A stretch of DNA of 64,000 nucleotides from Paractinoplanes deccanensis (GCF_016862115.1 NZ_BOMI01000021.1:124001-188000); one strand, 5' to 3'. Shown: positions 1-9,815, counted from the first letter of the stretch. The notes: generated from the sequence alone by a model not told the origin. Numbers and translations: made by a program.

Positions 1-1277
1 CGCGACGTGGTGACGTGCCGGATGCCCCGGGTCCGGACGGCTCTGGCGAAGGTCTGGCAGGCGCTCTCGTCCGGGAACAGCAGCGGCGTCATCCAGCCCG
101 AGTCGCCCCGCGGGTCGTGGCCGGGCACCCGGCGGTAGGTGCGCGCCGGCCCGGTGAGGTCGAAGATGAGGTCGCGCGCCTCGCGCAGGCGGCCGAGCAG
201 ATCGTCGAGGCGCTCGGCCTGCGCCAGCGCCACGGCCCCGGTCAGCTCGTTCATCCGCAGCCCGGTCGCCGGCATGACGCGGTCCTCGACGGCCAGCGCC
301 CGCTTGCGTGCCGGGAACGTGCGGCCACCGGTGTAGAGGACCGCGAACTGGTAGAGCGCGTCCGAGTTCGTCGCCAGGAAGCCCCCGTCGCCGGCGGCCA
401 CGAACTTCATGAACTTGGTGCTGAAGATCGCCGCGTCACCGATGGAGCCCACCCGGCGGCCGTGGTGGCTCACGCCGGCCGCCTGGGCGTTGTCCTCGAT
501 CAGGGCGATGCCGTGCCGGTCCGCCAGCGCCCGCAGCCCGGTCAGGTCGCAGGAGGCGCCGAAGAGGCTGACGGCCATCACGGCCCGGGTGCGGCCGGTG
601 ACGAGGCGCTCCACGTCGGCGACGGAGAGCCCCAGCGTCTCGTCGACCTGGGCGATGACCGGGACCGCGCCGCACAGGATCACCGCGTCGGCGCACCCCA
701 CCCAGGTCACGGCGGGCACGATGACCTCGTCGCCCGGGCCCACGCCCAGGCCGAGCAGCGCCGCGGTGAGCGCCGCGGATCCGGACACCGTCGCGTGCAC
801 GTGCTTGACGCCCAGCAGCGACTCCATGGTCTCCTCGAAGCGCCCGACGAAGGAGCGGGCCGCGGGCACCTCGTAGCGCCAGAGCCGCTTGCCGCGCAGC
901 ACCTCCAGGACGTAGCGCTCCTCCGCCTCGCCGGTCATCTCCGCGCCGGTCGAGGTGTAGGGGACGTCCACATAGTTCGCGAGTCCCGCGAGCCGCAGCG
1001 CCGCGTCGTGGCGCTCGCCGCCCACCGCGTCCCGGATCAGCGACAGCACGACCGAGACCGCGGGTGGCGACGCGGTACGGGCGAGATGCCGCATCACCTC
1101 GGCGATCTCGCAGTCGTCCTTCGTGACGAACGCCTTGCGGAACTCCTCGTGCGCCTCGTCGCCGGAGATCGCCGCGTAGGCGGCGCCCTGGAGGTCCTTG
1201 ACCGCCTTGCGGGACTCGTCCGGGCTCCCGCCGGTGGCGAGGGCCGTCAGCGCGCTGCGCAGATCCTTGAAGTCCAT
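1..1277 (-). CDS. DegT/DnrJ/EryC1/StrS-family PLP aminotransferase, 3' end cut by window
   Basis: About 425 codons are visible; the C-terminus lies outside the window. From about residue 130 the protein follows the sugar/inositol aminotransferase fold: a SGSAALTAAL segment that would bind the cofactor phosphate, an ALIEDNAQAAG motif carrying the Asp that pairs with the pyridine nitrogen, then FSTKFMKFVAAGDGG, where Lys291 is the expected Schiff-base lysine. Family members transaminate keto-sugars or scyllo-inosose; the substrate here is not predictable. An extra helical, charged region of about 130 residues precedes the PLP domain, which is unusual for the family. ATG at 1277 lies two bases after the stop of the VOC gene, so the two genes are probably translationally coupled. 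Confidence 0.85.
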   Translation of the reverse strand, partial: MDFKDLRSALTALATGGSPDESRKAVKDLQGAAYAAISGDEAHEEFRKAFVTKDDCEIAEVMRHLARTASPPAVSVVLSLIRDAVGGERHDAALRLAGLANYVDVPYTSTGAEMTGEAEERYVLEVLRGKRLWRYEVPAARSFVGRFEETMESLLGVKHVHATVSGSAALTAALLGLGVGPGDEVIVPAVTWVGCADAVILCGAVPVIAQVDETLGLSVADVERLVTGRTRAVMAVSLFGASCDLTGLRALADRHGIALIEDNAQAAGVSHHGRRVGSIGDAAIFSTKFMKFVAAGDGGFLATNSDALYQFAVLYTGGRTFPARKRALAVEDRVMPATGLRMNELTGAVALAQAERLDDLLGRLREARDLIFDLTGPARTYRRVPGHDPRGDSGWMTPLLFPDESACQTFARAVRTRGIRHVTTS

Positions 1278-1279
1278 GG

Positions 1280-2137
1280 TCAGAGGTCCGCGCCGAGGAT
1301 GCGCCGGATCGCCTCGCCGGCCGGCGACGACATGGCCCGCGCGGACGGCTCGCAGAGGAAGAACCGGTAGCCGCCGGGATCGGTGAACGCGGCGGCGCGC
1401 CCGATCCCGGGCACCGTCTGGTCGCCGTCGAGGGAGAGCCCTCGCGCGGAGAGCTCGGCGGCCGCCGCGTCCAGGCCGGGAGTGTGGAAGCCGAGGGCGA
1501 CGCCGGGCGTGCCCCCGGCGGTGACCCGGTGCAGGGCCGCGTGGTCGCCGTCGCCGACGTGGTGCGTGGTCAGCAGGGCGCCACCGGCGTCGTACTTCAC
1601 CACACCGTCCGGCACGGCGGTGAGGCCGCGGTGGCACGTGGTGGTCTCCACCGGAGTCAGGCCGAGCCCACCCTGGTAGAACTTCTCGGTCGCGTGCAGG
1701 TCTCGCACGTAGAGGAAGAGATAGAGCAGCTCCGTGCCCGCGCCGCCCTGCCGCAGCGCCCTGACCTTGCGCGCGCTCGGCCAGGTCAGCGCGTCGGCGG
1801 ACGGCTGATAGAGCGAGAACCAGTGCCCGTCCGGATCGTAGAGGTCCGCCATCACGCCGGCCCGGGAGGTCTGCGCGGGTTTCACCGTGGCGCCGTTCCG
1901 CCCCATCGCCGCCCGGGTCTTCTCCACGTCGTCCACCAGCAGCGTCAACGTGACGGAGCGGTCGCGCCCGTCCGGGACGTCCGCGCGGTGCAGCACCAGG
2001 ATGACGTGGCCGAGCGGATAGCTCACCGTGGCCGCGTCCGGGCCGAGCGGGCGAAGGCCCAGCACTCCCTCGTAGAACCGCCGGGACTCCCCGACATCTC
2101 GCACGGCGAGGGTGACGAACATCAGGCGCGGATTCAT
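1280..2137 (-). CDS. Tandem-domain VOC (glyoxalase/bleomycin-resistance) family protein
   Basis: The 285-residue protein contains two vicinal-oxygen-chelate modules. The first (about 1-125) opens with MFVTLAVRDVGESRRFYEG and contains DLYDPDGHWFSLYQ. The second (about 140-270) opens with LYLFLYVRDLHATEKFYQ and ends with FTDPGGYRFFLCEP. Members bind a metal and act as dioxygenases, lyases or drug-binding proteins; neither substrate nor metal ligands can be assigned here. The ATG at 2137 is preferred over an upstream in-frame start because the VOC fold begins immediately after it. It is the upstream partner of the aminotransferase gene (2-base gap), so a joint role in one small pathway is likely. 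Confidence 0.85.
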   Translation of the reverse strand: MNPRLMFVTLAVRDVGESRRFYEGVLGLRPLGPDAATVSYPLGHVILVLHRADVPDGRDRSVTLTLLVDDVEKTRAAMGRNGATVKPAQTSRAGVMADLYDPDGHWFSLYQPSADALTWPSARKVRALRQGGAGTELLYLFLYVRDLHATEKFYQGGLGLTPVETTTCHRGLTAVPDGVVKYDAGGALLTTHHVGDGDHAALHRVTAGGTPGVALGFHTPGLDAAAAELSARGLSLDGDQTVPGIGRAAAFTDPGGYRFFLCEPSARAMSSPAGEAIRRILGADL

Positions 2138-2199
2138 GCTGCGACCGTAGGCAGCCACCGGGCGGCCGGTCTTCTCTCCCGTTGCTCAACCACGCCGGG

Positions 2200-3216
2200 T
2201 CAGGCGGCGCGGCACTCGATGACGCGGTAGCCGTGCTTGGCCGCCGTGATCCCGGCGAGCCGCAGGCCCGCCGCCGCGGCGAGCTCCGCGAACTCCGCCG
2301 CCGTGCGTTCCCGGCCGTGGCAGCCGACGAGCATGAGCAGATCCATCAGCAGCGCCGGGCTCGGCTCGCCGCCGGGCGGCAGCACGAACTCGACGACGAG
2401 CACCACGCCGCCGGGGCGCATCGCGCGCCGGCAGGCACCGAGCACCCGCGCCGCCTCGTCGTCGGGCAGCCCGTGCAGCACGCTCTTCAGCAGGTACGCG
2501 TCGCCGGCCGGCAGCGCCCCCGCGATGTCGCCGGCCACCGCGGTGCAGCGATCGGCGACCCCGGCGCGCGCGAACACCCGCCGGGCCGCGTCGAGCACGC
2601 GAGCCTGATCCACGAGCACGCCCCGCATCGCCGGGCGCTCGGCGAGGACCGCGGCGATCAGCTCACCGCGGCCGCCGCCGACGTCCACGACCACGCCCGC
2701 CTCGGCGAACCCGTGTCCGGCGATCGCCGCGGCGACCGGGGCGGTGTGCCGCGACATCATCTCGTCGAAGACCGCACCGGACTCCGGATGCTCGGCGAGG
2801 TAGGCGAAGAACTCCTGGCCGAACAGCGTCTCGAAGGCCGGCTCGCCGGTGCGCACACTCTGCTCCAGGGCGCCGAACGCCTGGTAGCTCACGCCGCCGG
2901 ACCAGAGGGCGAACGGCAGCACCGACCGCGGGTCGTCCGATCGCAGCAGCTCGCCCATCGCGGTGAGCCGGAAGCGGCCCGCGCCGTCGTCCGCGACGAT
3001 GTGGTGGCCGGCGAGCACACGAAGCAGCCGGCCCAGCGCGCCGGGATGCGCCCCGGTCAGCTCGGCGAGCTCGGCGGCGTCGCGCGGGCCGTCCCGCAGC
3101 CGGTCGGCGATGCCGAGCCGCGCCGCCACGTGGACGGCCTGCTGCACCTGGTTGCCGACGAGCAGCTGGGCGAGGGCCTGCGCGGCGGACATCGCCGGTG
3201 CCGTTGGGCTGGTCAT
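2200..3216 (-). CDS. SAM-dependent O-methyltransferase (AcnMT2/plant-type dimerisation fold)
   Basis: This 338-residue protein has an N-terminal winged-helix dimerisation region (about 10-100, with AAELAELTGAHPGALGRLL) followed by a Rossmann methyltransferase domain. VVDVGGGRGELIAAVL is the SAM-binding motif I; LLKSVLHGLPDDEA is the post-II motif often seen in antibiotic O-methyltransferases, with His as candidate base. Such enzymes methylate phenolic hydroxyls on secondary metabolites, but no biosynthetic cluster surrounds the gene. ATG at 3216 was chosen because GGGAGG precedes it by about eight bases; a longer in-frame extension lacks such a site. Confidence 0.85.
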   Translation of the reverse strand: MTSPTAPAMSAAQALAQLLVGNQVQQAVHVAARLGIADRLRDGPRDAAELAELTGAHPGALGRLLRVLAGHHIVADDGAGRFRLTAMGELLRSDDPRSVLPFALWSGGVSYQAFGALEQSVRTGEPAFETLFGQEFFAYLAEHPESGAVFDEMMSRHTAPVAAAIAGHGFAEAGVVVDVGGGRGELIAAVLAERPAMRGVLVDQARVLDAARRVFARAGVADRCTAVAGDIAGALPAGDAYLLKSVLHGLPDDEAARVLGACRRAMRPGGVVLVVEFVLPPGGEPSPALLMDLLMLVGCHGRERTAAEFAELAAAAGLRLAGITAAKHGYRVIECRAA

Positions 3217-3361
3217 CGTGGCCCCCTCCCGCTGCGCGACGCCGGATGCCGCGAGCGTAGGGCGGCGATCCGGCGCGGCGCTTCTTCCCGCTTGCGCGAC
3301 GGGCACGCTTGTCTCGATCGCGGCACCGCCGTTAGGGTCCGAATCTATAGATGGTCGTTGT

Positions 3362-3376
3362 GTTCGATTATCGAAC
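3362..3376. promoter_or_regulatory. Perfect palindrome, candidate IclR-type operator
   Basis: GTTCGAT-T-ATCGAAC is a perfect 7-base inverted repeat about 140 bases before the hmgA remnant. IclR-family repressors bind short palindromes of this kind, and a decayed IclR gene lies just downstream. The assignment is inferred from context. The rest of 3217-3516 shows only the strong GAGGAGG ribosome-binding site at 3505-3511. Confidence 0.45.
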
Positions 3377-3516
3377 GACCGCCTCCTCGGCCGATCTGGG
3401 CGTCAAGGGCACCGCGCCGCCCGCCGTGAGCGCATCGCCGCCCAGCCGCTGATCGACCGGCGCTGGGGCCGCCGCACGGCCGGCATCACCGTCCCGTCAC
3501 CGTCTGAGGAGGTCCC

Positions 3517-3708
3517 ATGGCGTACTACCGGCAGGTGGGCAGCGTCGCGCCGAGGCCGTGCGACGAGCTCGCGGTCATGGTGGGCAGCGTCGCGCCGAGG
3601 CCGTGCGACGAGCTCGCGGTCATGGTGGGCACGTTCCGGCCGCTGGGCCTCGGCGAGGCGGGCACCGCGGCGAACAGCGGCCGCTACGCGTGGACGTGGT
3701 CGGCATGA
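3517..3708 (+). pseudogene. hmgA: Internally deleted homogentisate 1,2-dioxygenase remnant (63 codons)
   Basis: The frame is open from an ATG with an excellent GAGGAGG site and starts MAYYRQVG, the usual start of homogentisate 1,2-dioxygenase. It ends DELAVMV-GTFRPLGLGEAG...YAWTWSA, which matches the C-terminus of the same enzyme. The middle of the protein (normally nearly 400 residues, including all iron ligands) is absent. The junction carries a 45-base tandem duplication. The enzyme would cleave homogentisate in tyrosine and phenylalanine breakdown; this product cannot. Its stop overlaps the next ATG (ATGA), so it may now serve only as a leader that carries ribosomes to the downstream gene. 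Confidence 0.7.
3538..3627 (+). repeat. Two tandem copies of a 45-base unit at the hmgA deletion junction
   Basis: Positions 3538-3582 and 3583-3627 are identical and in frame, each encoding GSVAPRPCDELAVMV. The duplication sits where the internal deletion of hmgA ends and was probably produced by the same slippage or recombination event. Confidence 0.95.
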
Positions 3709-4499
3709 TGTTCGAGCGGCTCTTCGACGACGCGGCGCTCTTCCCGCCCGGTGACGCGCCGATGGACGTGGCCGTCGCGGCGCACCGGGCACGCGGATCC
3801 GCCTTGGTGGGGCCGTTCGTGGTGACCGCGCGACATCTCGACGCGGTGGCCGTACAGCTGGAGAAGGAAGGACCACCCCTGGAGCTGGCGCTGATCGCCG
3901 CCGCGGACGACCTGCCGGCGGCGGCCGGCAAGGTCGGCAAGACCGAGGGCCTGCGGTTGGCCGCGGTGGAGACACCGGTCGCGGCCGGCGCGGCGCAGGC
4001 CCTTGCGGCGGTACGAGTGGCGCGCGACGTGCTGCCGCCGGACGTGCCCGTGGCGGTGGAGATCCCGCGTACGGACGCCCGCGACGACGTGCTCGACGCG
4101 CTCGCCGGCACCGGCTGCCGGGCGAAGCTGCGCACCGGCGGGATCCGCGCCGACCTGTTCCCACCCGCGCAGGAACTGGCCGCGACGATCCGCGCCTGCG
4201 CCGACCGGGGCATCGCGTTCAAGTGCACGGCCGGGCTGCACCACGCGATCCGGCACACCGACCCGGCCACCGGCTTCCACCACCACGGCTTCCTCAACGT
4301 GCTGCTCGCCGCCGCCCACCCCACCGACGCCGAGGCCCACCTGCGGCGCACCGACACCGAGGCCATCGTCGCCGACGTGCGCGGCTGCGAGACGGCGCGG
4401 CGCAGCTTCACCTCGTTCGGCACGTGCAGCGTCGCCGAGCCGGTGGACGACCTCATCGGCCTCGGGCTCCTGCCCGCCCACGAGCGGATCACGGCGTGA
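3705..4499 (+). CDS. Conserved actinobacterial protein linked to the homogentisate locus, function unknown
   Basis: This 264-residue protein starts MMFERLFDDAALFPPGDAPM and contains KCTAGLHHAIR and GFHHHGFLNVLLAA, a His-rich conserved core. No catalytic family can be assigned from sequence. I recall proteins of this type encoded beside homogentisate or fumarylacetoacetate genes in actinomycetes, which fits the hmgA remnant that overlaps it by 4 bases (ATGA). The frame is intact over its full length with normal codon use, so unlike its neighbours it does not look decayed. ATG 3708 is an equally possible start. Confidence 0.7.
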   Translation: MMFERLFDDAALFPPGDAPMDVAVAAHRARGSALVGPFVVTARHLDAVAVQLEKEGPPLELALIAAADDLPAAAGKVGKTEGLRLAAVETPVAAGAAQALAAVRVARDVLPPDVPVAVEIPRTDARDDVLDALAGTGCRAKLRTGGIRADLFPPAQELAATIRACADRGIAFKCTAGLHHAIRHTDPATGFHHHGFLNVLLAAAHPTDAEAHLRRTDTEAIVADVRGCETARRSFTSFGTCSVAEPVDDLIGLGLLPAHERITA

Positions 4500-4505
4500 A
4501 CGGCC

Positions 4506-4517
4506 TGCCATATGGCA
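4506..4517. promoter_or_regulatory. 12-base palindrome TGCCATATGGCA at the start of the IclR remnant
   Basis: TGCCATATGGCA is a perfect palindrome lying between the conserved gene and the decayed regulator, overlapping the regulator's presumed ATG at 4512. It could have been an autoregulatory operator; a short palindrome like this may also be chance. Confidence 0.25.
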
Positions 4518-4988
4518 TCCGGATCAGCCACGGCGAGGTCACCGGAACCGTCGAACACCATGCTGGGGGCTCTCTCGACACCTCGCCGCCGGCATCCCCG
4601 AGCCGATCACGGAGATCTGCCGCGAGCTGAACGTGCACCGGTCCATCGCCTACCGGCTGCTGCGCACCCTAAAGGACCACCAGCTCGTCGAACGCGACTC
4701 GCTCGGCCGCAACGGCCTCGGCGTCTCCGGCCTGGCCGAGCCGTCCGCAGCGACCTTCAGTCGGCCGCCACGCCCCGCCTGACGGCGCTCGCCGCCGAGC
4801 TGGGCATGACAGCGTTCCTGGTGGTGCGCGCCGGCGACGAGGCCGTCACGGTCGTCAGCATCCCACCCCACGACACCGCGGCGCGCGGCGCGGGCAGCCT
4901 TGGCCGTCGTCCACGTCAACGCCGACACCGAGGCATCGGCCGAGCGGTCACCGAGGCGGCGGCGAAGGTTGCCGCCGCTTTGGGCTGA
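4512..4988 (+). pseudogene. Frameshifted and internally deleted IclR-family regulator
   Basis: Pieces of one IclR protein are spread over different frames. SNTMLGAL is followed, after a shift near 4575, by the helix-turn-helix part ITEICRELNVHRSIAYRLLR and TLKDHQLVERDSLGR. After another shift near 4750 comes the start of the effector domain (LTALAAELGMTAFLVV, GDEAVTVVS). About 100 residues are then missing before the C-terminal end AVVHVNADTEA and RAVTEAAAKVAAALG. Intact members are about 250 residues and control aromatic-acid catabolism. It was probably the repressor of the adjacent homogentisate genes and cannot now make a working protein. Confidence 0.75.
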
Positions 4989-5779
4989 GAAGCTCGGCTG
5001 CCTCCGCGCGGGGTGGTGGTGACCGCGTCCCGCAGGTGCGGGCCGGCCGGAGTGCCGGGGGTCCCTATGGATGCTGTCAGGCGGCGCGCGCCAGCTTTTC
5101 TACCGGTTTGTGCTGGTAGGGCGTCGCGGCGTAGGAGGCCGTGAAGACTGTCGGCGAGTCGAGGGAAGGATCGTCTCCGCAGCGATGAAACCCGGGACCA
5201 CGACGGTCTGGGCGTCCAGAGCGGTGACGCCCGCGGCGCGGGCGACCGCGACCGGCAGGGCGCCGCGCGATGTCCCGTCATGGGCTCGGCCGCCGTGTCT
5301 GAGCGTCGGACTGCCGGCAGCCACGTTACGAAGAGACCTACCCCGAACGGTGGCCGGGTCCCTGTCAGCGGTCTCGCCGACGCCACCCGGCCGGCGACAA
5401 CACCCCCCGGATCATGGGTGCGACAGGAGCAGCAAGACGGACCGAGCGACTGAGTCCCCCGGGCTGGGGACGATCAAAGTTAACGGGTGACGAGCAGAGC
5501 TGGGATGCCGACCGCGCGGGCTCCGGCCACGTCCGCCCTCGAACAGTCACGGACTGATGGCGCCAGTCCGCCGGGTGGTGGGGACCTGGGCGGCGCTTCG
5601 TGGGGTGAGCGCAGGACCGCGACGTGGGCGTCGGCAGCGCCCTCTGGTCCCTTGACGATCCCGGCCCGGAGCGGCCGCGGCAGGTGGGGCCGCCCGCGCG
5701 GATCCGGCGGCCAGGTCAAGGGTAGGCGGTCGGAGTCCTGCGCGGATCTGGATGGCCGGCTTCGGTGTCAGGGCATTGA
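4989..5779. other. Gene-poor stretch with an unidentified relic
   Basis: No convincing intact gene is visible. On the minus strand between about 5080 and 5320 several frames contain short protein-like pieces (GALPVAVARAAGVTALDAQ, then VFTASYAATPYQHKPVEKLA ending in a stop near 5081). They read like one gene broken by frameshifts, of a family I do not recognise. The remainder shows no RNA gene or repeat. Confidence 0.4.
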
Positions 5780-5811
5780 AGCGGCGCGGCGGTGGGGACC
5801 GCCGCGCCGCT
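5780..5811 (-). terminator. 14-base-pair hairpin terminator of the xylanase gene
   Basis: A perfect inverted repeat (arms 5780-5793 and 5798-5811) with a GGGG loop begins 13 bases past the xylanase stop codon. No strong T-run follows, which is common for actinomycete terminators. Confidence 0.8.
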
Positions 5812-5824
5812 GTGGAGGGGTGGG

Positions 5825-7122
<1,298 letters not shown>

Positions 7123-7157
7123 GTCGGGCGCCGGCGGATGGACCGCCGGCGCCCGAC
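7123..7157 (-). terminator. Intrinsic terminator of the GH27 gene
   Basis: Arms 7123-7137 and 7143-7157 form a perfect 15-base-pair hairpin with a 5-base loop. On the minus strand it is followed within a few bases by TTTT. It lies 24 bases past the GH27 stop. Confidence 0.9.
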
Positions 7158-7180
7158 TCGGGGTGGTGCTGGGTGGAAGG

Positions 7181-9688
7181 TCAGCGTGTGGTGTAGCGGA
7201 TGACGTCGCTGCGCATCACGTTGCCGGTGACCTTGACTGCCTTGAACGTGTGTTGCTTGTTCTTGAGACCCGACGTGCTGAAGAGGGTCTGCTGGGTGGC
7301 GCGGGTGGCGCCGTGGGCGTCGACGCGCTTGACCCGCACGCCGTCGATGTAGATGTCGACCAGGCCCTGGTCGGGGGCGGTCGCGGTGATCCAGTCGACG
7401 CCGGTTCCGGTGAAGGTGTAGGAAACCGCGTCGCCGTTGGCCGTGGTCGCGTGGACGTCGTCGAGGTGGTCGCCGCGGAAGGCGAAGTCCAGCTGGGCCT
7501 TGCCGGCCGGGAGGGTGGACAGGTACGGCGCGCGCAGCGTCACGGTCGAGCCCGACAGGGTGTAGTCGGTTCCCCGTACCAGTGCCTTGCCGTTGTGGGT
7601 GACGCCGGTGAACTCGGTGCCGTCGCGCAGCAGCTCGACCCGGACGTCCGCCGGGGCCTTGCGGTCGAACGAGGCGGTCGGCGGGTCGAGCAGGCTCGGC
7701 TGCATCACGTCGATCCGGTCGAGCAGCATGAACGAGCCCGACTTCTTCACGGCCATCAGCGTGTGGCTGCCGTTCGGCAGGTCGTTCACGGTGAACACGG
7801 CCTGCTGCGCGAGGCGGGGCTGGCCCTGTTCACGGCCGGTGTTCACGGTCTTGATGAACTGGCCGTCGAGGTAGACGTCGACCTCGCCCTGCGAGCTGTC
7901 CATCTCGGTCACGTACGAGACGCCGGTGCCCGTGAACGTGTACTGGAACGAGTCGCCGTTGCGCTCGGTGTAGTGCACGTTGTCGTTGTAGTCGCCGAGG
8001 CCACGGCCGGTGCTCTGCGACCACGTGCCCGCGTACGCGATGCCGGTGTCGGTGTTGTCGTGGACGATCGTGCGGACCGGGCCGCTCGTCGACGGCGGGG
8101 CGGGGGTGCCGGTGTCGGTGACCGTCAGCTCCAGCGGCTGCGCGGTGGCGGCGACCTCCTTGCCGCCGTTGCGCGCCCAGTCACCCTGGTAGCCGACGCG
8201 CAGGGCGTCGTCGTTCACGGCGACCTTGGCGCCCGCCTGCGGCGTGATCTTGAGCAGGCGTACGCCGTGGATCGGCACCGTCGCGGCGGTGAAGCCGGTG
8301 GGGAAGCGGCCGAGGTCCTTGCGGGCCCACAGGTCGCGGACCGAGGCGGCGCCGGTCAGGCCGATGTCCGACCAGTTCACCGTGATGTCCTTGTCGGTGC
8401 GGCCCAGGTTGAACAGCGCGACGGTGTAGCTGCCGTCGGCGTTCAGCGCGTACCAGGTCGGCTGCTGCGACGTCGCGTTGACCGGGCGCGCCGGGGTGCC
8501 GGCCTGGTCGACCGCGATCACCTCGGGGTTGGTGAGCAGGCTCAGCCCGTACGAGTCGAGCTTGGTCAGGTCGTTGCCGAGATAGAGGGGAGCCGCGGAG
8601 ATCGCCCACAGGGTCATCGCCGTGCGCCGCTCGTCCTGGGTCAGGCCGTCCATGGAGCCGTTGCCGACGTTGAGCGAGTCGAGGTCGTTCCAGCCGCCGT
8701 TGCCGCCGTGGCGCCACCAGGTGGCCAGGTCGGGGAAGAGGCGGGCGATGTTCTGCCACTGGGTGAGTGCCTCGCCGGCGCAGTAGCACTCGACGTCCCA
8801 GTCGATGCGCCAGCCGTTCGCCTTGGACCGCCAGAAGCCGGCGTACTGGGGGTCGAGCGCCCAGGAGAGCTCGAACCAGATCTTGTGCTTCTTCAGCGCG
8901 GACGACCAGGCGGCCACGTCGTCGCGAGCGTCGAGCGACAGGTCGCTGATGCCGGAGCCGGGCGTGACGCTGTCGAACTTGACGAAGTTGACGCCCCACT
9001 CGGCGAAGAGGCCGACGATCGAGTTGATGTACTTCTGCGAGCAAGGGTTCGAGAAGTCGATGCGGTAGCCGATCTTCCAGTAGTCGGCCTGCTGGATCGG
9101 CTGCTTGACGATGTCGTGCGTGGTGCAGCCGGGCGCGCCGGCGATCGGCAGGCTCGCCTCGTACACGGCGGGGGAGATGCCCGGGATCATGTAGAGCCCG
9201 AACTTCTGGCCGTTCGCGTGGACGTGGTCGATGACCTTCTGCAGGCCCTGCGGGTAGAGGGTGGTGCTGGGCTTCGGGCGGCCGTTGGCGTCGACGCCGT
9301 CGTTCCAGCCGGCGTCCACGTTGATGTAGTTGTAGCCGTACCGCTGGAGCTTGGCCTTCATCGCGTCCGACTGCTTGATGAGCTGGTCGGCGGTGATCCA
9401 CTTACCGTTGCCCGAGTAGACCTGCATGCTGTAGCTGCTCCAGCCCATGTAGGGCTTGACGGCCCAGGGGTCGGGAGCCGAGGCGGACGGCGCCTCGGCC
9501 GCCGCGACGGCCGGAGCGGGCCGGGCGGCGGCGCCGGGCGGCGGGCTCGGTTTGGGGCCGGTGGCGGCCTGCGCCGCGGAGGCGCTCGCGGTCGAAGCGC
9601 TCGCGGTCGAAGCGCTCGCGGTCGAAGCGCTCGCGGTCAAAGCCAAGAGCATCGTCGCGCCGAGGACGGCGGCGGAACGGGAACTCAC
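7181..9688 (-). CDS. Secreted GH27 alpha-galactosidase-like enzyme with X2 and two similar beta modules
   Basis: The 835-residue protein starts at GTG 9688 with a signal peptide and an odd STASA pentapeptide repeat (20-38). A GH27 barrel plus C-terminal beta domain (about 74-485) follows, with NVDAGW near 123, the probable nucleophile D239 in FVKFDS and the probable acid/base D298 in GWRIDWDVE. Two similar beta domains (about 540-662 and 735-833, both containing YTFTGTG) flank a CBM_X2-type segment (about 672-740). GH27 members release alpha-D-galactose or beta-L-arabinopyranose; the exact sugar is uncertain. It diverges from an ABC importer across a shared operator region, so it probably feeds sugars to it. 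Confidence 0.9.
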   Translation of the reverse strand: MSSRSAAVLGATMLLALTASASTASASTASASTASASAAQAATGPKPSPPPGAAARPAPAVAAAEAPSASAPDPWAVKPYMGWSSYSMQVYSGNGKWITADQLIKQSDAMKAKLQRYGYNYINVDAGWNDGVDANGRPKPSTTLYPQGLQKVIDHVHANGQKFGLYMIPGISPAVYEASLPIAGAPGCTTHDIVKQPIQQADYWKIGYRIDFSNPCSQKYINSIVGLFAEWGVNFVKFDSVTPGSGISDLSLDARDDVAAWSSALKKHKIWFELSWALDPQYAGFWRSKANGWRIDWDVECYCAGEALTQWQNIARLFPDLATWWRHGGNGGWNDLDSLNVGNGSMDGLTQDERRTAMTLWAISAAPLYLGNDLTKLDSYGLSLLTNPEVIAVDQAGTPARPVNATSQQPTWYALNADGSYTVALFNLGRTDKDITVNWSDIGLTGAASVRDLWARKDLGRFPTGFTAATVPIHGVRLLKITPQAGAKVAVNDDALRVGYQGDWARNGGKEVAATAQPLELTVTDTGTPAPPSTSGPVRTIVHDNTDTGIAYAGTWSQSTGRGLGDYNDNVHYTERNGDSFQYTFTGTGVSYVTEMDSSQGEVDVYLDGQFIKTVNTGREQGQPRLAQQAVFTVNDLPNGSHTLMAVKKSGSFMLLDRIDVMQPSLLDPPTASFDRKAPADVRVELLRDGTEFTGVTHNGKALVRGTDYTLSGSTVTLRAPYLSTLPAGKAQLDFAFRGDHLDDVHATTANGDAVSYTFTGTGVDWITATAPDQGLVDIYIDGVRVKRVDAHGATRATQQTLFSTSGLKNKQHTFKAVKVTGNVMRSDVIRYTTR
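9582..9641 (-). repeat. Four tandem 15-base repeats in the GH27 signal-peptide region
   Basis: Units at 9582, 9597, 9612 and 9627 (the last with one change) encode the STASA repeats just after the hydrophobic core. Such a slippage-prone array can change the length of the secreted N-terminus. Confidence 0.9.
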
Positions 9689-9723
9689 AGAGAAACCCCC
9701 TGGTCAGGGCAGGAAGGCGGGCA

Positions 9724-9815
9724 GAGAGTGCGACGAGCGTAGGACCGCCGACTCACATAAATCAATACTTGACGAAGGAAATTATTGAGCTTAGGTTTCG
9801 GCCATGTTTCCCGAG
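9724..9815. promoter_or_regulatory. Bidirectional promoter with ROK-type operator, copy 1
   Basis: Plus-strand promoter: TTGACG (9769-9774), 17 bases, TAGGTT (9792-9797). The predicted +1 is the A of the importer ATG at 9804, so the transcript is probably leaderless. Minus-strand promoter for GH27: TTGATT (9765-9760), 18 bases, TACGCT (9741-9736). An imperfect 25-base palindrome CAATA...TATTG (9763-9787) covers both -35 boxes. A near-identical block (mainly 9759-9815) recurs at 24907-24963 beside the ROK repressor gene, which makes that protein the likely regulator. Confidence 0.75.

Noticed and set aside
1..3216. Biosynthetic gene cluster (aminotransferase plus methyltransferase)
   Set aside because: Only tailoring-type genes are present and the methyltransferase is separated from the coupled pair; no core synthase in view.
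7163..9742. 859-codon open frame on the plus strand opposite GH27
   Set aside because: Antisense shadow of a high-GC gene: its product is a low-complexity Arg/Val/Gly/Asp run with no family pattern, whereas the minus strand holds the GH27 motifs.
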